The translations under genes and the position numbers were made by a program. A stretch of DNA of 64,000 nt from Histophilus somni (GTDB lineage Bacteria; Pseudomonadota; Gammaproteobacteria; Enterobacterales; Pasteurellaceae), in NCBI RefSeq assembly GCF_014202395.1, contig NZ_JACHGQ010000001.1, positions 176,311-240,310 on the forward strand. The letters are read 5' to 3'. The notes under the pieces are model-generated. The model saw only the letters and a list, made by a program, of their open reading frames with translations. It ran no database searches and was not told the DNA's origin. How positions within the stretch are numbered: position 1 is the first letter of the stretch; each line of letters opens with the position of its first letter. Shown piece after piece: positions 1-10,131 of this stretch.

Positions 1-38
1 AAAATATAAAAGCCATTTACTTAATGTAAACGGCTTTT
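1..38 (-). terminator. Rho-independent terminator after ihfA
   Basis: A 13-bp stem (positions 8-20 with 26-38, one G-U pair in the minus-strand RNA) and a 5-base loop are followed on the minus strand by a short A/U run at the window edge. It lies about 20 bases after the ihfA stop and closes the pheS-to-ihfA unit. Confidence 0.8.
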
Positions 39-58
39 CTTAAAGAAACAAAAAATCC

Positions 59-352
59 CTAATTTTTAGGTTTGGTTTTTTCCACTCTTGAACGTAATTT
101 CTGTCCTGGTCTGAATACAACGACACGACGAGCAGAAACAGGAATAGCTTCTCCTGTTTTAGGATTACGCCCCGGGCGAGATGACTTATCTCTTAATTCA
201 AAATTACCAAATCCGGATAACTTAACATCTTCACCATTTTCTAATGAAACTCGAATTTGTTCAAAGAAGCCTTCTACTACTTTCTTCGCCTCTAATTTAT
301 TTAAACCCTGTTCAATCAAGCTATTTTTAAGTTCAATTTTAGTCAGTGCCAT
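59..352 (-). CDS. ihfA: Integration host factor subunit alpha
   Basis: This is a 97-residue DNA-bending protein of the HU/IHF family. It pairs with IhfB to bind specific sites, bend DNA sharply and help shape promoters, recombination sites and the origin. The sequence shows the family signature [21 protein letters not shown] in the middle and the beta-arm with its Arg-Asn-Pro tip; the alpha-type opening [13 protein letters not shown] matches IhfA rather than IhfB or HU. The frame can be extended to a TTG at 358, but the ATG at 352 matches the family's MALTK start. That ATG lies two bases after the pheT stop, so the gene is translationally tied to pheT, the same pheS-pheT-ihfA order known in E. 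coli. Length is normal. Confidence 0.97.
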
Positions 353-354
353 AA

Positions 355-2742
355 TCAATCTCTCAAGTAAGCATTAAAATTTTGTTGCAACGCAGATAAT
401 ACAACAGATATTACCGCATTAATATCTTTTTCTTCAAGGGTCTTCTCTGTATCTTGAATCATTAAGCTAAGTGCTAAACTTTTCTTATCGGCAGGTAGAT
501 TTACCCCCTGATAAACATCAAATAAATTTACATTAATGAGTTGTTTACCTCCAACAGCACGACAAACTTCCAATACCTCTCCAGCCACAACGTCAGCGTC
601 TACAACAATGGCAAGATCACGTTTATTGGCTGGGAAGCGAGAAATTTCTTGTGCTGTAGGGACATTACACTCAGAAATCGCATTCCATTCAATTTGGAAT
701 ACAATCGGTTTTCCGGACAAATCCAATTTTTGTACAATTTTTGGATGAACTGTACCGATAAAACCAATTTCTTTGTTATCAAGTAAAATTTCTGCCGATT
801 GTCCGGGATGTAGTGCAGGATAAGATTTAGCCACGAAACGCAAACGATGTCCAACGTGAGTTAAAGACAAAATATGTTCTAAATCACCTTTTAAATCAAA
901 GAAATCAACATGTTCACCTTTTTGTTCCCAATGAACAGGACGTTTATCACCAACAATCACGCCCCCAATCACATATTCTTGGCGAATACCGCATTCTGCT
1001 GTAGTATCAGGAACAAAACGTAATCCTGCCTCAAATAAACGAATTCGATTTTGTTGTCGATTTTGGTTATATGCAACCGCACTCAGCAAACCCGGCAATA
1101 ACGATAATCGCATTGTCGACATTTCTTTTGAAATCGGATTTGGCAATACAAGTGCATCCAGTTCTGGGTGTAACAATTTTTGTACATCAGGATCAACAAA
1201 GCTATAAGAAATAATCTCTTGATAGTCGCTGTCCACAAGTGCGGTACGGATACGATTGAGATCTAATAATTTCTCCGGTAATTCCTTCATTTGTAGATGT
1301 GCTAAAGGTGCATTATTTGGAATCACATTGTAACCATAAATACGGGCAACCTCTTCAATTAAATCTTCTTCAATTTCAATATCAAAACGCCAGCTTGCAG
1401 AAGTAACCGTCCAGACATCATTCGCATATTCCACTGCAAATCCTAAACGTTGGAATATATCAGTAACGGTTTCTGTTTCAATATGATGGCCAAGTAACGT
1501 ATCTAATTTCGTACGACGTAGCTGAATTTGTTTTACTTTTGGTAAATGTGCTTCACTTAAAGCCTCACAAATTTCACCGGCATCACCGCCACAAATTTGA
1601 ATTAAAAGTGCGGTTGCTCTTTCCATTGCTTTATGGGCCAATTCAAAATCCACACCACGTTCAAAACGATGTGAAGAATCCGTATGTAACCCGTATTGTC
1701 TTGCACGTCCTGCAATAGCCAATGGTGCAAAAAATGCCGCTTCTAAAATAACATCTTTAGTTTCTGCATTAACACCACTTGCCTGTCCGCCAAAGATGCC
1801 TGCCATGGCTAACGGCCCCTCTTGATCTGCGATTATCAGCGTATTTTCTTTCAATTTTGCTGTTGAACCGTCCAATAGAACCAATTCCTCCCCCTGCTTT
1901 GCCATACGAACCTGTACAGGTTGAGTCACTTTTGCCATGTCAAATGCGTGCATTGGTTGCCCAAGTTCTAACAAAATATAGTTAGTTATATCCACCACGG
2001 GATCGATTGAACGAATACCGCAACGACGCAATTTTTCTTGTAACCACATCGGTGTGTCGGCTTTAACATTAATATTTTTCACCACACGTAAAAGATAACG
2101 TGGGCAAGCCTCAGGTGCTAATACTTCAATAGTGACTTTATCTTTAATACTTGCTTTGACCGGTTCAAAGTGCGGTGAGTTTAGTTCAAGTTTATTGACT
2201 ACACCAATTTCACGAGCAATTCCGGTTATACTTAAACAATCAGCACGATTTGGTGTTAGACTAATTTCAATATGGTTATCATTCAGAGTTAAATATTCAC
2301 GTAAATTAACACCTATCGGTGCATTTTGCGGTAATTCAATAATACCGCTGGAGTCCTCATTAATACCAAGCTCGTTAAAGGAGCATAACATTCCTTCCGA
2401 TGGCTGACCACGTAATTTAGTTTTTTTAATTTTAAAATTACCAGGTAATATAGCCCCGTCTATTGCACAAGCGACTTTCAATCCTTTGCGACAATTCGGT
2501 GCCCCACATACTATATCTAATAAACGCTCGCCACCAATATTAACTTTGGTTATCCGTAATTTGTCTGCATCCGGATGTTTAGCACACTCTACAACTTCAC
2601 CAACGACAACCCCTGAAAAATCTGCTGCGACTTTTGCTATATCATCTACTTCTAAGCCCAACATTGTAATTTGTTCACATAACTGTTCAGTACTTATTGC
2701 AGGATTTACCCATTCACGCACCCATTGTTCACTAAACTTCAT
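355..2742 (-). CDS. pheT: Phenylalanine--tRNA ligase beta subunit
   Basis: This is the large subunit of the alpha2-beta2 enzyme that charges tRNA-Phe in the cytoplasm. The 795 residues equal the E. coli length. The N-terminal tRNA-binding domain (about residues 40-150) carries [17 protein letters not shown] and CGAPNCRKG; the B3/B4 editing region, the B5 domain (from about 400) and the C-terminal anticodon-binding domain (last ~95 residues, [14 protein letters not shown]) follow in the usual order. The gene is the third of a minus-strand unit pheS, secreted ORF, pheT, ihfA. The start ATG at 2742 lies 14 bases after the secreted ORF, not directly after pheS as in most relatives. The protein itself looks intact. 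Confidence 0.97.
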
Positions 2743-2756
2743 TTATAATTCTCTCT

Positions 2757-3236
2757 CTATTTTAATAATTCAAATTCTAAGTTTTCAAACACAACATTAT
2801 TAAATTGCACATCCAATTTGTAAATGCCGATAGGGTCATCTTTACCAAGTGCCCAACATAGAGTAGGTGTATTATCTCTAATATCTTTTTTCATCATGTC
2901 AAACATAATCAAAAAATTCTTCTGATTATCTTCCATTCGTACTTTAGCATTAACATTCGGCACATTTACCTTTATCGGTGCTGGAGCTTGTACATATTGA
3001 GCTAAAAGATTTCTTTCCTGAAGATCGACATTAAGTATATATAAACAAAGATGACGTGGTTTGCTACGAGATAGTTTCTTTCCTTCAATGATTTTATAGG
3101 GTTTAACCGAATTATCAAATACACGAATGATTGCTGCCGGTTGTTTTTCCTGCACAGGCAATTTAACTTGTCCCTCTGAAAAAGCGAATGTAAGAGGGGA
3201 AAACATAACCAACACGACCGATATTAATTTTTTCAT
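2757..3236 (-). CDS. Small secreted protein encoded between pheS and pheT
   Basis: I do not recognise the family. The 159-residue product opens with a convincing Sec signal peptide (two lysines, a hydrophobic stretch LISVVLVMF, then Pro and an Ala-Phe-Ala type cleavage region near residues 18-20), so it should be periplasmic. There is no lipobox cysteine. The mature part is about 140 residues, rich in Lys, Asn and Val, with two cysteines (RHLCLYI near residue 64 and TLCWALG near 127) that could form a disulfide. The gene sits tightly between pheS (14-base gap) and pheT (14-base gap) on the same strand, so it must be co-transcribed with the synthetase genes. Nothing in the sequence links it to aminoacylation. 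The open frame is not a shadow because it fills otherwise empty space. Confidence 0.85.
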   Translation of the reverse strand: MKKLISVVLVMFSPLTFAFSEGQVKLPVQEKQPAAIIRVFDNSVKPYKIIEGKKLSRSKPRHLCLYILNVDLQERNLLAQYVQAPAPIKVNVPNVNAKVRMEDNQKNFLIMFDMMKKDIRDNTPTLCWALGKDDPIGIYKLDVQFNNVVFENLEFELLK

Positions 3237-3250
3237 ATTTTTTGCCCTTA

Positions 3251-4249
<999 letters not shown>

Positions 4250-4334
4250 CTAAATAATTAAAAATCCAATGTTTAAACGAAAATGCCCCTAATAATAATA
4301 CTAACCTGTTAAAAAATCACGTGTTTCTTAACAT

Positions 4335-6146
4335 TTAATGGCGATTAAAGAAAAAGTTCCAAAAACGACCTTTATGCTGTTGTTCAGATCTCTCTTCTAA
4401 TCGTTGTCGAATCACATCTACGAGGGGAAGATTTTTTTCCAATCCAGCATCCTGTTCGCTTACTAAATATCGCTTAAATAGGATTTCAGTAGTCTGAAAA
4501 ATATCGTCAACTGCCCAAATAAAGAATTTTTCTTGTTGAACAGCTTCGATTACTTTACTGGATAAACTGAGTTGATTTAATACCGCACTTGGAATAATTA
4601 CACCTTGCTTTCCCGTTAATCTACGACGCTGACAAACTTCAAAAAAGCCTTCAATTTTATCGTTAACACCACCAACAGCATGCACTAAACCAAATTGATC
4701 AATACTACCTGTTACGGCAATATTTTGTGGTAACGGCAAATCAGCCAACGCACTTAATAACGAGCAGAAAACAGCCAAAGACGCACTATCACCATCAATA
4801 TCACCATAAGATTGCTCAAATGCAATTGAGGCTGAAAAAGGCAATTGAGAAGGAAGATCTAAAATGCCGGCAAGACAAGTTTCTGCAATCATAATGCTTT
4901 TGCCATGGATATTCCCTGCCAGATCACTTTTTCTTTCAATATCAATTACTTCACCATCACCAAATTGAACAATGCAACTTATTCTTGAAGGCTCGCCAAA
5001 AGAAACCGGCGTACCGGGATATTCAATGACTGATAATCCGTTAATTTGTCCTATTATTTCCCCATCTGTAGCAATAAAAATTTGCTCCTGTAAAATGCCT
5101 TTATACGCCTGCTCACGTAAGAAACAGTACTGTTGTTCTTTTTGTTGAAAAAATAATTGAAAATCTACCGCACTTAAATGTTTTCTTTGACTTAAAATTT
5201 GTGTGTCAAATAAGATCCCTTTTAATTTTAATGGTGAGATACTAATTAAGTAACGATCTTCACTTTCTCTCACAAAAAGTTGATAAAGTGCATTTATTCC
5301 TTCAATACTCAGCTCAATTCCTTGTTTTTTTGCCAACGTATGAACATAACTTGCCCACTTTTGATGAGATTGTGCATCATTAAGCGAAAAATAACTTTCA
5401 ATTTCTGCATAATCTGCGAAATGATACAGTTCCTCCTCCAATTCACCTAGGGTTGCCAACTCTGAACGATTACCTAAAATGATAACTTTTAGATTTAGGG
5501 GATAATTAGGAATTGTGCAAGGTAAGGTTTTTGAAGGATTAAGAGAATACCAACTGAAAATACCTGTTAGTAATAAGTGTTTTAAACGATGCCATATCTC
5601 AAATTGCTCCAACAATGCACCGGCACTCAAAATCAATACACCATTATTTACTTGATGTACTAATCCTGAATTAAGTTGAATATCATGAGAACTGGGGTGA
5701 ATTACAACTGATCCGAATAACTGACTTTGATCGAAAAATAAAGCACTCGCCACTTTTTGTTTTCCTGCAAAGTTGTCTTCCACTGATGCTGCCTGTGCCA
5801 GACTGATTTGTGGAAAAGAAAAACTGTCTCCCTGTTCAATAATATACTGAACACCACTAATTGTTTCAGAAACAGGAAGTTTTTGTTCTATATATTCTTG
5901 TAGTAAAGTTGCATATTCAGCTTGATCATCTGCTTTTAAAACAAGCAATGATCGTTGAGGATTTTTTAGGAAAAGATCAACCGCACTTTTAGCTCTTGGT
6001 TGCAAAGTAAAAAAATCAATCTCAGATAATGAAGCGTCTAAAAAATCATTATCAAGTTGTAACATGGGTAATAAATTTTGCCAAGAAATTAACTGTTCTG
6101 ACAAGCATTCGTCGGCTCTTTTTTTTATTTTTTGCTCAATTGTCAC
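4335..6146 (-). CDS. lonH: Lon-like protease LonH (YcbZ family)
   Basis: This is a 603-residue protein of the Lon-related family typified by E. coli YcbZ/LonH. The C-terminal third carries the Lon peptidase domain: the catalytic Ser lies in GDIDGDSASLAVFCSLL and the catalytic Lys in VNDKIEGFFEVC, with the usual spacing. The N-terminal part is poorly conserved and shows no intact Walker A motif, as in E. coli YcbZ, so it is an ATPase-like rather than a clear ATP-hydrolysing region. The substrate is unknown. It is divergent from matP (152-base gap); a lonH-matP neighbourhood is also known in E. coli. Length is close to the family norm (about 586). Confidence 0.9.
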   Translation of the reverse strand: MTIEQKIKKRADECLSEQLISWQNLLPMLQLDNDFLDASLSEIDFFTLQPRAKSAVDLFLKNPQRSLLVLKADDQAEYATLLQEYIEQKLPVSETISGVQYIIEQGDSFSFPQISLAQAASVEDNFAGKQKVASALFFDQSQLFGSVVIHPSSHDIQLNSGLVHQVNNGVLILSAGALLEQFEIWHRLKHLLLTGIFSWYSLNPSKTLPCTIPNYPLNLKVIILGNRSELATLGELEEELYHFADYAEIESYFSLNDAQSHQKWASYVHTLAKKQGIELSIEGINALYQLFVRESEDRYLISISPLKLKGILFDTQILSQRKHLSAVDFQLFFQQKEQQYCFLREQAYKGILQEQIFIATDGEIIGQINGLSVIEYPGTPVSFGEPSRISCIVQFGDGEVIDIERKSDLAGNIHGKSIMIAETCLAGILDLPSQLPFSASIAFEQSYGDIDGDSASLAVFCSLLSALADLPLPQNIAVTGSIDQFGLVHAVGGVNDKIEGFFEVCQRRRLTGKQGVIIPSAVLNQLSLSSKVIEAVQQEKFFIWAVDDIFQTTEILFKRYLVSEQDAGLEKNLPLVDVIRQRLEERSEQQHKGRFWNFFFNRH

Positions 6147-6269
6147 ATGTACTCTCTATCAAATTAAACGATTAAGGTCATATTATCGCATATTTCTATT
6201 TAATTCACTTCTGTATTCTTGATTAAAATTTACTAGAAAATAATATAAAAAGCGTATATTATTACATAG

Positions 6270-6282
6270 GTTACAATGTCAC
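6270..6282. promoter_or_regulatory. matS-like MatP binding site in front of matP
   Basis: The 13-mer GTTACAATGTCAC matches the matS consensus GTGACRNYGTCAC at 12 of 13 positions (T for G at position 3). It ends 15 bases before the matP start, in the lonH-matP divergent region. MatP binding matS as a dimer is established; that this copy is bound, and that it controls matP, is inference. Confidence 0.5.
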
Positions 6283-6297
6283 AGATGAGTAAACAAA

Positions 6298-6744
6298 ATG
6301 AAATATCAGAAGCTGACAAATCAAGAAGCAAATTGGAAATGGATCTATTTGATCAAAAAATCACGCGAGGGTGAAAATATTACACGTTATACAGAACAAA
6401 GTTTACAAGAAGACATTGTTCGGCAATTAATGACACACCAAAACTACCCTGAAAAAATTGAAGATTGGATAGAAAATCATTTGTCATCAAATTTAGTTAT
6501 TAAGTTGGATCAAGCTATAAGAGCAAGAAGAAAACGTTTTTTCAATGGCGAGAAACAATCTACAAAGAAAAAATCAATTGATCTAGAATATGCGGTCTGG
6601 CTTCGATTATCTCGTTATTCACGTAAAATGAAAATGACTTTATCGGAAACTATTTCTTATATGATTGATGAAAGAGAAAGCAAGGTCTTATATGAAAATC
6701 AAGTTTCCGTTATGAAAGAAGGTCTTAAAGATCTGCTAAAATAG
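6298..6744 (+). CDS. matP: Macrodomain Ter protein MatP
   Basis: This 148-residue protein organises the terminus region by binding matS sites and interacts with the division apparatus through ZapB in E. coli. The opening MKYQKLTNQEANWKWIYLIKK and the four-helix region are characteristic; the central stretch with SIDLEYAVWLRLSRYSRK (about residues 95-112) corresponds to the ribbon-helix-helix DNA-binding part, followed by the C-terminal coiled coil that makes tetramers. Length matches the family (about 150). The start has no strong ribosome site but agrees exactly with the family N terminus. It is transcribed alone, divergent from lonH and convergent with cspD, and carries a matS-like box just upstream. 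Confidence 0.95.
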   Translation: MKYQKLTNQEANWKWIYLIKKSREGENITRYTEQSLQEDIVRQLMTHQNYPEKIEDWIENHLSSNLVIKLDQAIRARRKRFFNGEKQSTKKKSIDLEYAVWLRLSRYSRKMKMTLSETISYMIDERESKVLYENQVSVMKEGLKDLLK

Positions 6745-6758
6745 CGAGTTTTATCACA

Positions 6759-6784
6759 TAAAAAAGCAAGGTTAAAACCTTGCT
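6759..6784 (-). terminator. Terminator between matP and cspD
   Basis: The stem AGCAAGG/CCTTGCT (6765-6771 with 6778-6784) is preceded on the plus strand by six A residues, giving a U-run on the minus strand. It therefore best serves cspD, but may stop matP transcripts as well. Confidence 0.7.
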
Positions 6785-6815
6785 CAATACACCGAAACAA
6801 AAAGCTTTGATTTTA

Positions 6816-7025
6816 TTATTCAACCATGGGGATAATTTTTGTGGCATGAGAACCTTTATCTCCATGCACGACTTCACATTGTACTTTCTGTCCCGCCTTT
6901 AAAGAACGATACCCTTCCATTTCAATGACTGAATAATGTGCAAAAACATCAACATCACTACTTTCAACAGACAGGAATCCAAATCCTTTTGCATTATTAA
7001 ACCACTTAACAATACCTACTTCCAT
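6816..7025 (-). CDS. cspD: Cold-shock-like protein CspD
   Basis: This 69-residue single-domain nucleic-acid-binding protein has the cold-shock fold. RNP-1 reads KGFGFLSV (residues 13-20) and RNP-2 reads VDVFAHYSVI. The YSVIEMEGYRSLKAGQKVQCEV stretch and the HATKIIP end match CspD, the stationary-phase member known in E. coli to inhibit DNA replication, better than CspA, although length alone (69, against 74 in E. coli CspD) does not decide. It is monocistronic, with its own terminator toward matP and a 149-base upstream region that could hold a long leader; I could not define its promoter. Confidence 0.9.
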   Translation of the reverse strand: MEVGIVKWFNNAKGFGFLSVESSDVDVFAHYSVIEMEGYRSLKAGQKVQCEVVHGDKGSHATKIIPMVE

Positions 7026-7174
7026 AATATTTTAACCTCTTTGGTTTTAAGCCTTTACAGACCTCTATACTTCATAATAAGACTGTGAGCCTTACCACCT
7101 TCCTAAAATTTAACTAAATACTCAACGAAATTAACTATATTTGCAATAAATAATATTCAAAAATCCGACAGAGA

Positions 7175-7342
7175 TCACAAAATTTCATTATATTTTGATT
7201 CAGGGTGTAACTTTTTTTCACGTAACACCTTCGCAACTAAGGCTATAGCCTCCCCACTACTCATACCTTGTCGCATTAATTCTTGAATTTTTTCTACCGC
7301 ACTTTGCTGTTCTTCATGAGTTAATTTTACATTATTTAACAT
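7175..7342 (-). CDS. yoaH: YoaH family (UPF0181) small protein
   Basis: This 55-residue protein has the UPF0181 core [36 protein letters not shown], nearly identical to E. coli YoaH. The function is unknown; the sequence predicts a small helical cytoplasmic protein. The frame extends to 7375, overlapping truC, but the ATG at 7342 has a strong GAGGAAG ribosome site just upstream and gives the family's usual N terminus (a few residues before LTHEE), so I chose it. It lies 26 bases after truC and is probably co-transcribed with yqcC and truC. Confidence 0.85.
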   Translation of the reverse strand: MLNNVKLTHEEQQSAVEKIQELMRQGMSSGEAIALVAKVLREKKLHPESKYNEIL

Positions 7343-7368
7343 ATACTTCCTCAAATGTTCTGAGCTAT

Positions 7369-8091
7369 TTACCAATTAAATATTTTGAATAACAATTTCC
7401 ATTGCTCATCTAAATCAGCAACAATTTCTATTGTTTCATTAGTTACCGGATGTTGAAAACAAAGTTTTTCAGCATGTAACATTAACCTGCTTACACCAAG
7501 ATTTTGACTGAAAGCCCGATTTTGGTGTAAATCACCATATTGAGTATCACCCAAAATAGGATGAAAAATATGCTTTAAATGGCGACGTAATTGATGCTTA
7601 CGTCCCGTATAAGGCATTAAACGTACAAGTGAATAGCGGGAAGAGCTATAACGCCCTACGCCATAAGGCATTTCAACGGTTTTTAAACCATAATAATCCG
7701 TTATTGCATCTTGCAGTTCTTCTTTTCGACTAAATTTATCTGCAATTTTGTCCAGTTGCACTTTAAGCGGATAATCAATTCGTTGAGCATCGCTCAAATA
7801 ACCACGAACTATCGCCAAATAGCTTTTTTTCACTTGTTTTAATTCAAATTGTGAACATAATAAATTAGCAATTCCAGCATTTAAGGCAAAAAGTAAAACA
7901 CCTGATGTTGGACGATCTAAACGATGAATAGGAAAAACATGTTGACTAATTTGATCTCGTAAAGTTTGCATGACAAATTGAGTTTCATGACGATCTAGCC
8001 AACTGCGGTGAACCAACATTCCGGCAGGTTTATTCACTACAACGAGAAACTCATCTTGATATAAAATATCCAATTCTATTGGCTCTGACAT
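7369..8091 (-). CDS. truC: tRNA pseudouridine(65) synthase TruC
   Basis: This 240-residue RluA-family pseudouridine synthase modifies U65 in tRNA. The catalytic motif [14 protein letters not shown] (about residues 56-69) contains the essential Asp. There is no S4 domain, which fits TruC and excludes RluC/RluD. The [27 protein letters not shown] stretch is the conserved C-terminal family motif. It overlaps the end of yqcC by 16 bases, the same yqcC-truC pairing as in E. coli, so the two are translationally coupled. Confidence 0.94.
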   Translation of the reverse strand: MSEPIELDILYQDEFLVVVNKPAGMLVHRSWLDRHETQFVMQTLRDQISQHVFPIHRLDRPTSGVLLFALNAGIANLLCSQFELKQVKKSYLAIVRGYLSDAQRIDYPLKVQLDKIADKFSRKEELQDAITDYYGLKTVEMPYGVGRYSSSRYSLVRLMPYTGRKHQLRRHLKHIFHPILGDTQYGDLHQNRAFSQNLGVSRLMLHAEKLCFQHPVTNETIEIVADLDEQWKLLFKIFNW

Positions 8092-8390
8092 AATTTCTCA
8101 ATTTCATGAATAGGCTGTAGTAGGTCATTTAATCCATCAAGATCTTTTAATGCTTCTTCGATATAAGGTGTAATTGCCATTTTATACGGTAAAGATTGTT
8201 GACCCTCCAGCAATGCATACATACGAGGGATAAAAACCCACTGTAACCATTCATTAGCACTCATAGTATCCATAGAAAAAGGGGCGGTGCTTGAAAAAGC
8301 CTGTTCATCGGGCGGAAAGGATTGCCATAATTCTAAGTCCTGCATAATTTTTTGTAACGCTTGTAAGTGCGTTTTGATTTCAATTTTCAT
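8076..8390 (-). CDS. yqcC: YqcC family protein
   Basis: This 104-residue helical cytoplasmic protein has the YqcC (DUF446) features: LWQSFPPDEQAFSSTAPFSMDTMSANEWLQWVFIPRM followed by a second half ending in helices. Its biochemical role is unknown, but it is nearly always encoded with truC, which it overlaps here. It is the first gene of the yqcC-truC-yoaH unit. The divergent gene to its right begins 85 bases away. Confidence 0.9.
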   Translation of the reverse strand: MKIEIKTHLQALQKIMQDLELWQSFPPDEQAFSSTAPFSMDTMSANEWLQWVFIPRMYALLEGQQSLPYKMAITPYIEEALKDLDGLNDLLQPIHEIEKLCQSQ

Positions 8391-8475
8391 GCGTTATATT
8401 CCAAAATAAAAAGCGGTATTCTATGCAAATTAATTATGTTAATCTACCCTTTCGAATAATCATCAAACAATAAAT

Positions 8476-9264
8476 ATGTATCTAGTTGAAGTATTTTTTA
8501 CCTATCGACAACCTCAAAAATTGCCAATTAGTAATATTTCTTATCTAATTAATCAAATTATTGAGCAATGGCGTTATAACGGACAAATTATTGGACGTGA
8601 AATTCCATTATTTGTTGCAGTTCAAAATAATGAAGAGGGATTTGCATTGCGAGTAACTTGTCCAGAACAGCAAAGTTTGTTACCTACATTCAATAACATA
8701 CAAGTAGATAAAGCCCTTGAACAAGCAAAAAGTGCGGGGATTTTTTTTGATAGTTTTCAAATCATTGCGGATGATTTAAATTCAGATATAACTTACTCAA
8801 AAGAGGTAGCGACTTGGCAAGTGTTGTATACAACGTACTTGCAGTCTTGTTCTCCGCTACATAGCGGTGATAATTTATTGCCCATTCCATTATATAAACA
8901 ATTTAAAAACATACCGCACTTGAGTATGGATATTATTAAATGGCAAGAAAATTGGCAGGCTTGTGATCAATTGCAAATGAACGGTTCAATTTTAGAGCAA
9001 CAAGCACTGTATGAAATCAGTGATTTCAATAGTCATTTAACTAAACACGGCTATTATCTGACTCAAGAAATTGAAAAACATACCGGTATTCCCACTTTTT
9101 ATTATCTTTATCGCATTGGCGGTGATGATCTGCAAAGTGAACAACAACGCTTATGTCCTAATTGTCAGCAAAAATGGCATTTAGATAAACCGTTATTTAA
9201 TCTCTTTCATTTTAAATGTGATCATTGTCGCCTAGTTTCCAATTTATCTTGGCATTGGCAATAA
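8476..9264 (+). CDS. Zn-ribbon protein of the DUF2310 family
   Basis: This 262-residue cytoplasmic protein has no known function. Its C terminus carries a clear four-cysteine zinc ribbon: CPNCQQKWH near residue 226 and CDHCRLV near 248. The rest looks like a mixed alpha/beta domain with no catalytic motif I recognise. The arrangement (long N-terminal domain plus terminal zinc ribbon) fits the DUF2310 family seen in Pasteurellaceae and relatives; I assign that from general similarity, not a search. It is followed by queF after 15 bases and ppnN after that, so it leads a three-gene unit. Confidence 0.75.
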   Translation: MYLVEVFFTYRQPQKLPISNISYLINQIIEQWRYNGQIIGREIPLFVAVQNNEEGFALRVTCPEQQSLLPTFNNIQVDKALEQAKSAGIFFDSFQIIADDLNSDITYSKEVATWQVLYTTYLQSCSPLHSGDNLLPIPLYKQFKNIPHLSMDIIKWQENWQACDQLQMNGSILEQQALYEISDFNSHLTKHGYYLTQEIEKHTGIPTFYYLYRIGGDDLQSEQQRLCPNCQQKWHLDKPLFNLFHFKCDHCRLVSNLSWHWQ

Positions 9265-9279
9265 CAAAAAGGATGAATC

Positions 9280-10119
9280 ATGCAATACCATGACCAAAGT
9301 TTACAAACATTAAAATTAGGAAAAAAAACAGAATATATCTCTACTTACGACCACACTTTATTACAAGCGGTACCACGCAAACTTAACCGAGATGATTTAG
9401 GTATTAGTACAAAACAGCCCTTTAGCTTCGGTGCGGATATTTGGACGGCCTATGAAATTTCTTGGCTAAATTTAAAAGGTGTTCCTCAAGTTGCTATTGC
9501 TGATGTTGAAATTGATTATCAAAGTGAAAATCTGATTGAATCAAAAAGTTTTAAACTTTATTTAAATAGTTTTAATCAAAGTCAGTTTGAAAATCTACAA
9601 CAGGTTGAACAAATACTGCAACAAGATTTAATAAAATGTGCAAAAGGGCAAGTAAAAGTGCGGTTAAATTCGTTACAGAATTATGCTCAACAACTCATCG
9701 CTACTCTACAAGGTGAATGTATTGATGAACAAGATATTGAAATACGATGCTATGAATTTGATCCAAATTTATTAGAAAATTGCACCAACAAGCAATGGGT
9801 CGAAGAAAAATTAGTCAGCCATTTGCTGAAATCAAATTGCCTAATTACCAATCAACCGGATTGGGGAACTGTGCAAATTCATTATATTGGTAACCAAATA
9901 AACAGAGAAAAACTCTTGCGTTATCTTATTTCCTTTCGACAACACAATGAATTTCATGAACAATGTGTAGAGCGTATTTTCTGTGATCTGATGAAATTTG
10001 CACAACCTGAAAAACTGAGTGTTTATGCTCGATATACACGAAGAGGCGGATTGGATATTAATCCATTTCGTTCCAATTTTGAGCCTATTCCACTTAACCA
10101 GCGTCTTGCACGCCAATAA
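9280..10119 (+). CDS. queF: NADPH-dependent 7-cyano-7-deazaguanine reductase
   Basis: QueF reduces preQ0 to preQ1 in the pathway to the tRNA nucleoside queuosine. At 279 residues it is the long, bimodular type found in E. coli. The catalytic cysteine is in [11 protein letters not shown] (about residue 187); the QueF NADPH motif region lies near [13 protein letters not shown] (residues 87-99). The C-terminal [16 protein letters not shown] is diagnostic. A GGATGA ribosome site precedes the ATG. ppnN follows after 12 bases. No preQ1 riboswitch is apparent upstream. Confidence 0.96.
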   Translation: MQYHDQSLQTLKLGKKTEYISTYDHTLLQAVPRKLNRDDLGISTKQPFSFGADIWTAYEISWLNLKGVPQVAIADVEIDYQSENLIESKSFKLYLNSFNQSQFENLQQVEQILQQDLIKCAKGQVKVRLNSLQNYAQQLIATLQGECIDEQDIEIRCYEFDPNLLENCTNKQWVEEKLVSHLLKSNCLITNQPDWGTVQIHYIGNQINREKLLRYLISFRQHNEFHEQCVERIFCDLMKFAQPEKLSVYARYTRRGGLDINPFRSNFEPIPLNQRLARQ

Positions 10120-10131
10120 AAAGGAACTTTT

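Noticed and set aside
72..377. A 101-residue frame on the plus strand opposite ihfA
   Set aside because: It is antisense to a clear ihfA, has no ribosome site and no recognisable protein features.
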